DNA of 52,696 nucleotides, taken from assembly GCA_900322095.1 (NCBI GenBank), contig ONYS01000016.1, positions 1-52,696 on the forward strand. The letters are read 5' to 3'. This DNA comes from an uncultured Prevotella sp. GTDB taxonomy: Bacteria > Bacteroidota > Bacteroidia > Bacteroidales > Bacteroidaceae. The notes beneath the pieces were generated by a model. It searched no databases. It worked only from the letters and a program-made list of their open reading frames with translations, and had not been told where the DNA came from. This document shows positions 34,716 through 43,493 of this stretch, in pieces (position 1 is the stretch's first letter; each line of letters opens with the position of its first letter). A program made the position numbers and the translations under genes.

Positions 34716-35527
34716 GAATGCGAAAAATACTCCGGTACAGTGTGGCCCAGCTCCGGCCCTACATCAACTGGATATACTTCTTTCACGCTTGGAGCATGAA
34801 CGGAAAGCCCGAGGAGGAGCGGCAGTCGCTGCGCCGCGATGCCGAAGACCTGCTCTCCTCATGGCAGGGACGCTGTGAGGGGCGTGCCGTCTTCGCATTG
34901 TTTGATGCCAACAGCGACGGCGACGACATCGTGACCGACGACGGACGCATCCCGCTTCTGCGCCAACAGCACAGCGGCAGTGAGCCCAACCTTTGTCTGG
35001 CCGACTTCGTCAAGCCGCTCTCCATGGGAGAGAAAGACACCATTGGCGTGTTTGCAACAACCGTCGACGCACCGGTATCCGACGCGGCTTCCGACCCCTA
35101 CGCCTCACTGCTGTCGCAGACGTTGGCCGACCGACTGGCAGAAGCCACAACCGAGCTGATGCATCTCGAGGTGAGACGCAACTATTGGGGCTATGCTCCC
35201 GATGAGCATCTCTCCATCGACGACCTTCTCTCCGAGCGCTTTCAGGGCATACGTCCCGCCGTGGGCTACCCCTCAATGCCCGATGCCAGCATGAACTTCG
35301 TCTTCGACTCGCTCATCGACTTCTCGTCCATTGGCATCAGCCTCACCGAGAGCGGCATGATGTTGCCCCATGCCAGTGTGTCGGGTCTCATGTTCGCCCA
35401 TCCAAAGTCCAGGTACTTCACCCTTGGTCCCATCGGTGAGGATCAGTTAAAAGATTACGCACGGCGCCGCGGTAAGTCAGCCGACGAACTGCGGCGTTTC
35501 CTGCAAGCCAATTTAAACAACAATTGA
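34712..35527 (+). CDS. Stand-alone methionine synthase reactivation domain (MetH activation domain)
   Basis: Protein of 271 aa consisting only of the AdoMet-binding reactivation domain of cobalamin-dependent methionine synthase. Matches include INWIYFFHAWSMNGK, the EVRRNYWGYAPDEHLSIDDLL segment, the AdoMet signature GIRPAVGYPSMPD, and LTESGMMLPHASVSGLMFAHPKSRYF followed by DQLKDYARRRG. It has no methyltransferase, folate or B12-binding modules. It presumably supplies reductive remethylation of cob(II)alamin in trans to a separate, truncated MetH encoded elsewhere. Translationally coupled to pyrC, a pathway it does not obviously serve. Confidence 0.88.
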   Translation: MRMRKILRYSVAQLRPYINWIYFFHAWSMNGKPEEERQSLRRDAEDLLSSWQGRCEGRAVFALFDANSDGDDIVTDDGRIPLLRQQHSGSEPNLCLADFVKPLSMGEKDTIGVFATTVDAPVSDAASDPYASLLSQTLADRLAEATTELMHLEVRRNYWGYAPDEHLSIDDLLSERFQGIRPAVGYPSMPDASMNFVFDSLIDFSSIGISLTESGMMLPHASVSGLMFAHPKSRYFTLGPIGEDQLKDYARRRGKSADELRRFLQANLNNN

Positions 35528-35528
35528 T

Positions 35529-36698
35529 TTGATACACAGGATTCTCATACCACTGTTGCTTTCCATCATCCTGCCAGAGATTTACCTCGATTGGCATTTT
35601 CTGCGCAGGCGTTTCCGCCAGCATCCCTGGTGGCGGCTCGTTTGGTGGCTGCCGACGCTGGTGATGGTGGGCTATACGCTTGTCATGGCAAGCCTGCGCA
35701 CATTTGCCCCGACCGACGTGGTATGGCTGAAAGTGTATATGGGACTCTTCGCCTTTACGTCAGGACCGAAGCTGTTCTTCTCCATATTCTCGCTGATTGG
35801 ATATGGTGTAAAGCGGGTCTTTCGCACAGCCTACAACTATGGCAACGTGCTGGGAATCTTTGTAGCCATTGCCGTCGTCGTATCCTACTTCTACGCCTGC
35901 GTCTATGGCATACGGCAGTTTGTAGTGAAACACGTAGAGCTGGAGTTTGCCGACCTTCCGCCCGCCTTCAACGGCTACCGCATCGTGCTCTTCTCCGATG
36001 CCCACGTAGGCTCTTTCCACGGACGCAACAAGCGCCTGCTCCGACGCGACTTGGACAGTATCAATGCGCAGCATGCCGACATGATAGCTTTTACGGGCGA
36101 CTTGGAGAACTTGCAGCCATCTGAAATCAAGCCCTTCGTGGGAGAACTCTCGAAACTGAAAGCCCGCGATGGCGTCTTCTCCGTGCTTGGCAATCACGAC
36201 TATAGCTTCTATATCACGGCCGACAGCGCTGTGAAGGCGGCCAATGAGCGCGAGACGCAGCAGCTGGAGCGCGCCTGCGGCTGGCAACTCCTGCAGAATG
36301 AGCACATAATCCTGAGGCGTGGTGGCGACTCTCTCGTCATTGCCGGCGAGGGCAACTACGGCGCTGGCGTCTTTCCCGACCGCAGCGACCTGCATGCCGC
36401 GCTGCACGGAGTGAGCAAACAGGCCTTCGTCGTGATGCTGCAGCATACGCCGAAAGCCTGGCACAGCGACATTCTCCCCCACTCCAACGTACAGCTCACG
36501 CTGAGTGGACACACCCACGGCGGTCAGATGAGCCTATTCGGACTCCGCCCCACCGAGATCCACGGCGATCCAGACTTTGGATTATACAGTGAAGGCGGCA
36601 GACGGCTCTATGTCACGGGCGGCATAGGCGCGCTGGTGCCTTTCCGGTTCAACATGCCCGCCGAAATAGTAGTAATTACCTTAAAACAAAAACGATGA
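35529..36698 (+). CDS. Membrane-bound metallophosphoesterase
   Basis: Protein of 389 aa with about four N-terminal transmembrane segments (residues 1-135) and a C-terminal calcineurin-like phosphoesterase domain. Metal-binding blocks appear in order: FSDAHVGSFHGRN, FTGDLENLQ, VLGNHDY, and SGHTHGGQM. Relatives include YaeI-type phosphodiesterases that remove lipid-linked substrates. The adjacent acyltransferase is consistent with lipid work, but the substrate is not shown. The start is probably TTG at 35529, one base after the previous stop; the next ATG would delete most of the first helices. Overlaps plsC by 4 bases. Confidence 0.85.
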   Translation: MIHRILIPLLLSIILPEIYLDWHFLRRRFRQHPWWRLVWWLPTLVMVGYTLVMASLRTFAPTDVVWLKVYMGLFAFTSGPKLFFSIFSLIGYGVKRVFRTAYNYGNVLGIFVAIAVVVSYFYACVYGIRQFVVKHVELEFADLPPAFNGYRIVLFSDAHVGSFHGRNKRLLRRDLDSINAQHADMIAFTGDLENLQPSEIKPFVGELSKLKARDGVFSVLGNHDYSFYITADSAVKAANERETQQLERACGWQLLQNEHIILRRGGDSLVIAGEGNYGAGVFPDRSDLHAALHGVSKQAFVVMLQHTPKAWHSDILPHSNVQLTLSGHTHGGQMSLFGLRPTEIHGDPDFGLYSEGGRRLYVTGGIGALVPFRFNMPAEIVVITLKQKR

Positions 36699-37453
36699 AA
36701 TATCTCTATCGCATCTATCAACTGGTGGTCTTCGCGCCGCTATTCATCCTGATCTCACTGGTCATCTCCATTATCACCGTATTGGGATGCACCTTGGGCA
36801 ACGGCCATTTCTGGGGTTATTATCCAGGCCGCTACTGGGCACGCTGCGCCATCCGCCTGCTCTTCCTGCCCGTGAAAGTGACCGGACGGGAGAACCTCAA
36901 GCCAGGACAGAGCTACGTCTTCGTGGCCAATCACCAGGGAGCGTTCGACATCTTTCTCATCTACGGTTTCCTGAACCGCAATTTCAAGTGGATGATGAAA
37001 TATCAGTTGGGCCGTATTCCCTTTGTCGGCTACGCGGCCAAATGCGCCCACCACATTTTTGTCAACAAAGGTGGAGCCAGCAAAATCCGCAAGACCTACG
37101 AGCAGGCACGCGAGATTCTGCGCGAAGGTATGTCGCTCGTTGTCTTTCCCGAAGGAGCCCGCACCTTCAATGGTCACATGGGCACGTTCCGCCGCGGAGC
37201 CTTCATGCTGGCCGATGAACTGCAGCTCCCGGTCGTTCCGCTCACCATCAACGGTTCGTTCAATGTCATGCCCCGTATGCGCGACATGCATTTCGTCATC
37301 TGGCATCCCCTGACGCTCACGATTCACGAGCCCATAGAGCCTCAGGGCAAGGGCCGCGACAACATCCTGCGCATGGAAAAACTCAGCTATGATGCGGTGA
37401 TGAGCGGTCTGGTGCCCGAGTACCAAAGCTACCGGGAAAACCCCGATCAATAA
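36695..37453 (+). CDS. plsC: 1-acyl-sn-glycerol-3-phosphate acyltransferase
   Basis: Membrane-associated acyltransferase of 252 aa that makes phosphatidic acid from lysophosphatidic acid. An N-terminal membrane anchor spans residues 8-32. The catalytic HX4D motif is His80-Asp85 in VANHQGAFDIF. Motif III is FPEGART near 151-157. The substrate-binding block GAFMLADELQLPVVPLTINGS follows. It starts inside the end of the metallophosphoesterase gene (ATGA), so the two are coupled. Length is normal. Confidence 0.93.
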   Translation: MKYLYRIYQLVVFAPLFILISLVISIITVLGCTLGNGHFWGYYPGRYWARCAIRLLFLPVKVTGRENLKPGQSYVFVANHQGAFDIFLIYGFLNRNFKWMMKYQLGRIPFVGYAAKCAHHIFVNKGGASKIRKTYEQAREILREGMSLVVFPEGARTFNGHMGTFRRGAFMLADELQLPVVPLTINGSFNVMPRMRDMHFVIWHPLTLTIHEPIEPQGKGRDNILRMEKLSYDAVMSGLVPEYQSYRENPDQ

Positions 37454-37535
37454 ACTTTTGAACGATAGGAGAACTACGATTCCGGAGAAAAAGAAAAATA
37501 ATGATCTTTTATTTCCACTTTTCTAATAATATTCG

Positions 37536-37543
37536 TAACTTTG
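37536..37543 (+). promoter_or_regulatory. -7 box for the glycosyltransferase-mfd unit
   Basis: TAACTTTG lies 22 bases before the ATG at 37566. Confidence 0.65.
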
Positions 37544-37565
37544 CAATATTAAATTTCAGTACGAG

Positions 37566-38315
37566 ATGAATTCCAGCGATTCAATTGTCATTATACCGAC
37601 CTATAATGAAAAAGAGAATATAGAGAAGATAATCAGGGCCGTCTTTGGTCTTGAGAAGTGCTTTCATATCCTTGTCATCGACGACGGAAGCCCCGACGGC
37701 ACGGCCAGCATCGTAGAACGGCTGATGAACACCGAGTTCAGCGACCGTCTCTTCATCATCAAGCGCAAGGGCAAACAGGGATTGGGCACAGCCTACATCA
37801 CCGGTTTCAAATGGTCGCTGGAACACAAATACGACTACATCTTCGAGATGGACGCCGACTTCAGCCACAATCCCAACGATCTTCCACGCCTCTACCATGC
37901 CACTCACGACGAGGGCTACGACGTGGCCATTGGATCGCGCTATGTCAGTGGTGTGAACGTTGTCAACTGGCCCATCGGCCGCGTACTGATGAGCTATTTC
38001 GCATCGCAATACGTGCGCATCGTCACCGGATTCAAGGTGCACGACACAACAGCCGGATTCGTGTGCTACCGCCGCCGCGTGCTCGAGACGATTCCCCTTG
38101 ACCAGATTCGTTTCAAGGGCTATGGTTTCCAGATAGAGATGAAATTCACGGCCTATAAGATTGGCTTTAAGATTAAAGAGGTCCCCGTGGTGTTTGTCAA
38201 CCGGCGCGAGGGGACGAGCAAGATGAGTGGTGGCATATTCAGCGAAGCTTTCTTTGGCGTCATGCGCTTGCGTATTGACGGTTGGTTCAGGAAATATCCC
38301 AAAATCAAAGAATAG
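37566..38315 (+). CDS. Polyprenol monophosphomannose synthase-like GT2 glycosyltransferase
   Basis: Soluble GT2-family protein of 249 aa. Landmarks are IIPTYNEKENIEKII at the N-terminus, VIDDGSPDGTA, the metal/nucleotide DXD region FEMDADFSHNPNDLP, and the acceptor-side KVHDTTAGFVCYRR and GYGFQIEMKF. The family transfers mannose or glucose from a nucleotide sugar to polyprenyl phosphate at the membrane. There is no C-terminal GtrA-like or transmembrane domain. It heads the unit with mfd, 6 bases downstream. Sugar specificity is inferred only from family resemblance. Confidence 0.9.
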   Translation: MNSSDSIVIIPTYNEKENIEKIIRAVFGLEKCFHILVIDDGSPDGTASIVERLMNTEFSDRLFIIKRKGKQGLGTAYITGFKWSLEHKYDYIFEMDADFSHNPNDLPRLYHATHDEGYDVAIGSRYVSGVNVVNWPIGRVLMSYFASQYVRIVTGFKVHDTTAGFVCYRRRVLETIPLDQIRFKGYGFQIEMKFTAYKIGFKIKEVPVVFVNRREGTSKMSGGIFSEAFFGVMRLRIDGWFRKYPKIKE

Positions 38316-38321
38316 CCCCAA

Positions 38322-41300
38322 TTGACCACACAAGAGTTTCTATCCCTCTATGCCAAGGCTCCACAGACAGGAGCTCTTCTGAAAGCACTTACCGACGACT
38401 CCATCCGCACAGTCTCTTTAGGCGGACTGCAGGCATCGGCAAGTGCTGTCTTGTTTGCTGCCGTTGCCCAAAAGATGAGGGGGGAGGCGGTTTTCATCCT
38501 TCAAGACGCCGACCAGGCCGGATATTTCTACCACGACCTCACGCAACTCATTGGCAACGACAACGTTCTCTTTTATCCCTCTTCGTATAAGCGTGCCGTG
38601 AAGTACGGGCAGCGCGACTCGGCCAACGAGATTCTGCGCACCGAAGTTCTCACCCGTCTCTCGTCGCGCGACGCCAACGCAGCATCTTCTTTATATATTG
38701 TGACCCATCCAGAGGCCTTATCCGAGCTGGTGGTGTCGCAAAAGCATCTCGACGAACGGCGCATCACGCTCAAGCGCGGACAACGGGTGGACATCATCGA
38801 CGTGGAACACAAGATGCGCGGGTTCGGATTCACCCAGGAGGACTACGTCTACGAGCCCGGACAATTCGCCGTGCGTGGCAGTATCCTCGACGTTTATTCC
38901 TACAGTTGCGAACTCCCCTACCGTATAGACTTCTTCGACGACGAGATCGACAGCATCCGCACTTTCGAGGTTGAGGACCAGCTGTCGAAGGACCTTTGCC
39001 AGGAAATCGTTATTGTGCCTGAGCTTGCCCAGATCAAGAGCGATAAGATACCGTTTCTTTCTCTGTTGGAAAAAAATTCCATTGTCGTTGCCAATGACTT
39101 CGACTTCATTCGCCAGACCATTGGTCACACCTATGAGGAAGGATTCTCCTCGCAGGCCCTCACCGACCGCATGGCGGGTGCAACGGAGATGGAACAGCAG
39201 GCCATCAAGGACGAGCTGAAGAGCGAGAACACGCTGATGCCCCTTTCGGCATTCGACCAGTCCATGATGCCGTTGCGGCTGGTAGAGCTGAGCAACGACG
39301 CGAAGAAGGACGCCCAGGCCAAACTGCGCTTCAACATCTCGCCGCAACCCTTGTTCCACAAGAATTTCGACTTGCTCAGGCAGACGATTGAAAGCTACCT
39401 GATCAAGAACTATCATATCTACGTCCTTGCCGACAGCCAGCGTCAGCAAGAGCGGCTGCGCGATATCTTCAACGGCATGGATGAGTCGGGCGAGACGATG
39501 ACTCTGCAAAACGGTGAATGGTCGCAGCGCCCCATTGAGTTCACGCCCGTAGAGAAGACCATCCACGAGGGCTTCATCGACAACACACTGAGGATTTGCT
39601 GTTTCACCGACCATCAGATCTTCGACCGCTTCCACAAATACAGTCTCAAGAGCGACCGTGCCCGCAGCGGAAAGATGGCGCTCACGATGAAGGAACTGCA
39701 GGAGATGGAGCCCGGCGACTTCATCGTCCACGTGGATTATGGTATCGGCAAGTTCGGCGGCCTTCTCCGCGTCCCCACCGACAAGGGATTCAAAGAGGTC
39801 ATCCGCATCATCTATCAGAACAACGACAAGGTGGATGTCTCCATCCACTCGCTCTATAAGATCAGCAAGTACCGCTCCAGCGAGACCGGTCAGCCGCCAC
39901 GGTTGAGTGTACTCGGCACCGGAGCCTGGGACCGCATGAAGGAGCGCGCCAAGAAGCGCATCAAGGACATTGCGCGCGACCTCATCAAGATCTATGCCAA
40001 GCGACGCTACGAGAAGGGATTCGCCTTCAGCCCCGACTCCTACTTGCAGCGTGAGCTCGAGGCCAGTTTCTTTTACGAGGACACGCCCGACCAGCTGAAG
40101 GCCACGCAAGACGTCAAGGCCGACATGGAAAGCGCCCACCCCATGGACCGTCTCATCTGCGGCGACGTGGGCTTCGGAAAGACGGAGGTGGCCATTCGGG
40201 CTGCCTTCAAGGCTGCCTGCGACTCCAAGCAGGTGGCCGTGCTCGTCCCGACAACGGTCCTGGCCTATCAGCATTATCAGACTTTCACCCGTCGGCTTCA
40301 CGACTTCCCCGTGCGCGTGGACTATCTTTCACGCTCGCGCTCAACAAAGCAGACCCACCAGGTACTCGACGATTTGGCCGCGGGAAAGATCGATATACTC
40401 ATCGGCACCCACAAGCTCATCGGCAAGGCCGTGAAATGGCACGACCTCGGATTGCTTATCATCGATGAGGAGCAGAAGTTCGGCGTTGCCACAAAGGAGA
40501 AGTTGCGCAAGCTCAAGACCAACGTCGACACACTCACCATGTCGGCCACGCCGATTCCCCGTACGCTGCAGTTCTCGCTTATGGGAGCACGCGACATGAG
40601 CATCATCCGCACTCCGCCGCCCAACCGCTATCCCATCCAGACGGAACTGACAACCTTCAGCCACGAGGTTATCGCCGACGCCATCAACTTCGAGATGAGC
40701 CGCAATGGGCAGGTCTATTTCGTCTGCAGCCGCATCAGCAACTTGCAGGAGATGGCCAATCTCATCCATAAGTATGTGCCCGACTGCCGGGTTGCCATCG
40801 GTCACGGTCAGATGAATCCTGAGGAGCTGGAGAAAATCATCCTCGGCTTCATGAATTATGACTACGACGTCTTGCTCTCCACGACCATTGTGGAGAACGG
40901 TATCGACATCCCCAATGCCAATACCATCATCATTGCCGACGCACAGCGCTTCGGGCTGAGCGACCTCCACCAGATGCGCGGCCGCGTGGGACGCAGCAAC
41001 CGCAAGGCATTCTGCTATCTGCTGGCCCCGCCCAAGAGCGTTCTGCCCGTTGACGCGCGCCGGAGACTTGAGGCTCTGGAGAATTTCTCCGAACTGGGAA
41101 GCGGATTCAACCTTGCCATGCAGGATCTCGACATCCGTGGAGCCGGCAACTTGCTCGGTGCTGAACAGAGCGGATTCATGGAAGACTTGGGCTACGAGAC
41201 CTATCAGAAGATATTGAGTCAGGCCGTGACCGAACTCAAGAACGACGAGTTCAGCGACCTATATACCGAGGAGATGGCCCAGGGAAGAGAGTTCAGCGGC

Positions 41301-41786
41301 GACGAGTTCGTAGAGGATTGCAACATCGACAGCGACTTGCAGATGTACTTCCCAGACACCTACGTGCCTGGAAGCGGCGAGCGCATGCTGCTCTATCGCG
41401 AACTGGACAACATTGAGGACGACCGCACCCTCGAAGACTACCGCAAACGCCTCATCGACCGCTTCGGTCCGATACCAGAAGAAGGCGAGGAACTCCTGCG
41501 CGTGGTGCTCTTGCGCCGGCTGGGCAAGCGACTGGGCTGCGAGAAGATCTCGCTGCGCGGAGGCAAGATGGTGATGCAGTTTGTCTCCAACCCTCTCAGT
41601 GCCTACTATCAGAGCAAGGCTTTCGATAAGGTGCTCAACTACATCGGGCGCAATCCGCGCCGCTGCGCTATCAAGGAAGTCAAGGGCCGCCGCCTCATGC
41701 ACGTGGACCATATAGCCACAGTGGCCGACGCCGTTGACGTACTGAAGAATATTGACGAAGACAACAAAGGAAATAACAAGAAATGA
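38322..41786 (+). CDS. mfd: Transcription-repair coupling factor
   Basis: DNA translocase of 1154 aa that removes stalled RNA polymerase and recruits UvrA. The UvrB-like N-terminal region spans about 20-330. The CarD-like RNA-polymerase-interacting domain is near 455-540 (GDFIVHVDYGIGKFGGL). Helicase motor: Walker A GDVGFGKTE near 613, Walker B DEEQKFG near 714, SATPIPRTL, and the RG motif region ENGIDIPNANTIII with QMRGRVGR. The TRCF C-terminal domain is at about 1000-1100. The start is TTG at 38322, 6 bases after the previous stop; the next methionine is residue 52, so TTG is favoured. Overlaps the GNAT gene by 4 bases. Confidence 0.97.
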   Translation: MTTQEFLSLYAKAPQTGALLKALTDDSIRTVSLGGLQASASAVLFAAVAQKMRGEAVFILQDADQAGYFYHDLTQLIGNDNVLFYPSSYKRAVKYGQRDSANEILRTEVLTRLSSRDANAASSLYIVTHPEALSELVVSQKHLDERRITLKRGQRVDIIDVEHKMRGFGFTQEDYVYEPGQFAVRGSILDVYSYSCELPYRIDFFDDEIDSIRTFEVEDQLSKDLCQEIVIVPELAQIKSDKIPFLSLLEKNSIVVANDFDFIRQTIGHTYEEGFSSQALTDRMAGATEMEQQAIKDELKSENTLMPLSAFDQSMMPLRLVELSNDAKKDAQAKLRFNISPQPLFHKNFDLLRQTIESYLIKNYHIYVLADSQRQQERLRDIFNGMDESGETMTLQNGEWSQRPIEFTPVEKTIHEGFIDNTLRICCFTDHQIFDRFHKYSLKSDRARSGKMALTMKELQEMEPGDFIVHVDYGIGKFGGLLRVPTDKGFKEVIRIIYQNNDKVDVSIHSLYKISKYRSSETGQPPRLSVLGTGAWDRMKERAKKRIKDIARDLIKIYAKRRYEKGFAFSPDSYLQRELEASFFYEDTPDQLKATQDVKADMESAHPMDRLICGDVGFGKTEVAIRAAFKAACDSKQVAVLVPTTVLAYQHYQTFTRRLHDFPVRVDYLSRSRSTKQTHQVLDDLAAGKIDILIGTHKLIGKAVKWHDLGLLIIDEEQKFGVATKEKLRKLKTNVDTLTMSATPIPRTLQFSLMGARDMSIIRTPPPNRYPIQTELTTFSHEVIADAINFEMSRNGQVYFVCSRISNLQEMANLIHKYVPDCRVAIGHGQMNPEELEKIILGFMNYDYDVLLSTTIVENGIDIPNANTIIIADAQRFGLSDLHQMRGRVGRSNRKAFCYLLAPPKSVLPVDARRRLEALENFSELGSGFNLAMQDLDIRGAGNLLGAEQSGFMEDLGYETYQKILSQAVTELKNDEFSDLYTEEMAQGREFSGDEFVEDCNIDSDLQMYFPDTYVPGSGERMLLYRELDNIEDDRTLEDYRKRLIDRFGPIPEEGEELLRVVLLRRLGKRLGCEKISLRGGKMVMQFVSNPLSAYYQSKAFDKVLNYIGRNPRRCAIKEVKGRRLMHVDHIATVADAVDVLKNIDEDNKGNNKK

Positions 41787-42361
41787 AAATAGTCAACGCC
41801 CAGCGTTCCTGGGCTTCCTGGATCGCCTCCCGCATTATGGAGGCCATGACTGACGAATGCTGTCTGAATCTGACTGGTCCCCGACAGGGACTGGCCTCCT
41901 TCCACCATCTCATGACCGACCTTGTGGAACGGACCGACACACAGTACAGCTATCTCAACACGCTCGTTGCCCTTAGTGACGATGACGAACTGGCCGGCAT
42001 CTGCGTCAGCTACGACGGCGCATCGCTTTTGCGGCTCAGAAAGCCCTTCATCGATGAATCGCTCAAACGCTTTGGCATGGACCATAGCAACATGAAACCT
42101 GAGACTGAAGAAGGCGAGCTCTATCTTGACAGCCTCTGCGTCGATGCCAACTTCCGCCACTGCGGAGTGGGCACAGCTCTGCTTAAGGCATCTATCGACA
42201 AGGCACGCCGGCTGAAGCTGCCCAAGGTGGGACTGCTCGTAGACAAAGGCAATCCGAAAGCCGAGCGCCTCTACCGCTCTCTCGGCTTCGAATACGTTGG
42301 CGACTCAGAATGGGGTGGTCATCCCATGCGCCATCTTCAATACGACCTTGCCCGTCCTTGA
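41783..42361 (+). CDS. GNAT family N-acetyltransferase
   Basis: Acetyltransferase of 192 aa with a GNAT core at about 70-190. Strand 4 reads LYLDSLCVDANFR, followed by the acetyl-CoA pyrophosphate loop RHCGVGTALL. Helix and strand 5 are KLPKVGLLVDKGNPKAERLYRSLGFEYVG. The N-terminal 60 residues (KIVNAQRSWASWIASRIMEAM) are less conserved. The acceptor substrate is unknown. It begins inside the end of mfd (ATGA at 41783-41786), and a terminator follows at 42446. Confidence 0.88.
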   Translation: MKIVNAQRSWASWIASRIMEAMTDECCLNLTGPRQGLASFHHLMTDLVERTDTQYSYLNTLVALSDDDELAGICVSYDGASLLRLRKPFIDESLKRFGMDHSNMKPETEEGELYLDSLCVDANFRHCGVGTALLKASIDKARRLKLPKVGLLVDKGNPKAERLYRSLGFEYVGDSEWGGHPMRHLQYDLARP

Positions 42362-42445
42362 GGGGACTTATGGAGTCCATTTACATAGATTTCAAAGGAA
42401 ATTTCGCAAAATAATATAGAATAATGAACTGAGGGAGTCAAATTA

Positions 42446-42486
42446 GATAATTTTAAGTCTTTTTTGGAAGAAAAATTATCTTTTTT
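42446..42486 (+). terminator. Terminator of the mfd-GNAT unit
   Basis: GATAATTTT (42446-42454) pairs with AAAATTATC (42472-42480), followed by TTTTTT (42481-42486). Confidence 0.7.
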
Positions 42487-42500
42487 CGGATTATTATTGT

Positions 42501-42508
42501 TATATTTG
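42501..42508 (+). promoter_or_regulatory. -7 box of an orphan transcript
   Basis: TATATTTG immediately follows the mfd-GNAT terminator; no gene follows for almost 500 bases. Confidence 0.55.
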
Positions 42509-42513
42509 CAACT

Positions 42514-42687
42514 GAAAAGAGCAAGAAAGCCGATTTCGAGACCAAACAAAAGAAAAAAGAAACGGCAATTGCTCCTTAACATAAGTTTGACATAAAGTTT
42601 TTTAGAAGTGAATATATAGTTTGTAATAGTGGTAATAGTAACAGTAGTGAAGGTATTTCGTCGTGAGGACGGGATACCTTTTTTTTA
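42514..42687 (+). ncRNA. Candidate small RNA (about 170 nt)
   Basis: A promoter box (42501-42508) and a factor-independent terminator bound this region. The terminator stem is AAGGTATTTCGTC (42650-42662) with GACGGGATACCTT (42668-42680), 13 pairs including two U-G, then a T run to about 42687. There is no open reading frame of note; the body is A-rich. It is either a free small RNA or an attenuated leader of the DUF4890 gene 300 bases downstream. No known RNA family recognised. Confidence 0.45.
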
Positions 42688-42697
42688 GTTCATTTCT

Positions 42698-42756
42698 AGT
42701 TTCTGTAGTGACGAATAGCCTTACGGACGATGTCCCATCATCGTAGTTCAGAAACT
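42698..42756 (+). other. Structured intergenic stem-loop before the DUF4890 gene
   Basis: AGTTTCTG (42698-42705) pairs with CAGAAACT (42749-42756), and inside it ACGATG (42727-42732) pairs with CATCGT (42739-42744). It may be part of a leader. The rest of 42757-42993 has a possible weak promoter (CTCTTTGCG near 42950) but no gene. Confidence 0.5.
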
Positions 42757-42993
42757 CGAAAAATTGATTTCTTGATGCTCAGATAGGAGGTTTTTAAGAA
42801 AAAATAAGAAGATTCAGCTAACGTCCCATCAGTGCAAACAAAACGTAGCAAGTAATCGGCAAACGCCCGAAATTCCATTATTTTTAGAGCTCAAACAGCC
42901 TATATAAGGCCAGTTTCAAGAACTTCCGCATTTAAACTTTACAGACTCTCTTTGCGTCAAATAAGCAGTTTAATCAATAAAAAGATTAGGAAT

Positions 42994-43434
42994 ATGAAGA
43001 AATTGATGATGACCGCCATGTTGATGCTTGCGATGACAGCAGCCATGGCACAGAGCAACAAACCTGCAAAGATGGACGCAGCAACCCTGACCGAGTTTCT
43101 CGTAAAGCAGCTGGGACTGAACAGCACTCAGAAGACGAAGGTGTCGGCTCTGAACAAGAAATACGAGAGCGTGCTCGGTGGTCCGGGCATGGGCGGTCCA
43201 GGCATGGGCGGACCGCGTCCTGAACGTGGAAACAGAGAGGGCAACAACGAGCAGCGCGGACAGCGCCCCGAGCTGACTGATAGCCAGAAGGCCGAGATGC
43301 AGCAGAGACAGACCCAGCGCCAGGCCTACGAGAAGGAACTGAAGGGCATCCTCACCGACGACCAATACAAGAGCTACCAGAACATGGGAAGACCTCAGGG
43401 CAACGGTGAAGAGCGCAACCATGAGAGCAGATAA
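42994..43434 (+). CDS. DUF4890-like small secreted protein
   Basis: Exported protein of 146 aa with signal peptide MKKLMMTAMLMLAMTAAMAQ. A helical part follows (ATLTEFLVKQLGLNSTQKTKVSALNKKYESV), then a Gly/Pro/Met linker (GGPGMGGPGMGGPRP), a Gln/Arg-rich helix and LKGILTDDQYKSYQNM near the end. The two LxLTxxQ-like helices recall DUF4890 and, more distantly, CpxP/Spy periplasmic chaperones. The role is unknown. The next gene, also secreted, starts 59 bases downstream. The ATG at 42994 is chosen from the signal peptide. Confidence 0.75.
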   Translation: MKKLMMTAMLMLAMTAAMAQSNKPAKMDAATLTEFLVKQLGLNSTQKTKVSALNKKYESVLGGPGMGGPGMGGPRPERGNREGNNEQRGQRPELTDSQKAEMQQRQTQRQAYEKELKGILTDDQYKSYQNMGRPQGNGEERNHESR

Positions 43435-43493
43435 GGATTAGAAAACTTCAGGATAACAAAACAGGATAACAAAATTTATAAAGAATAAGGATT

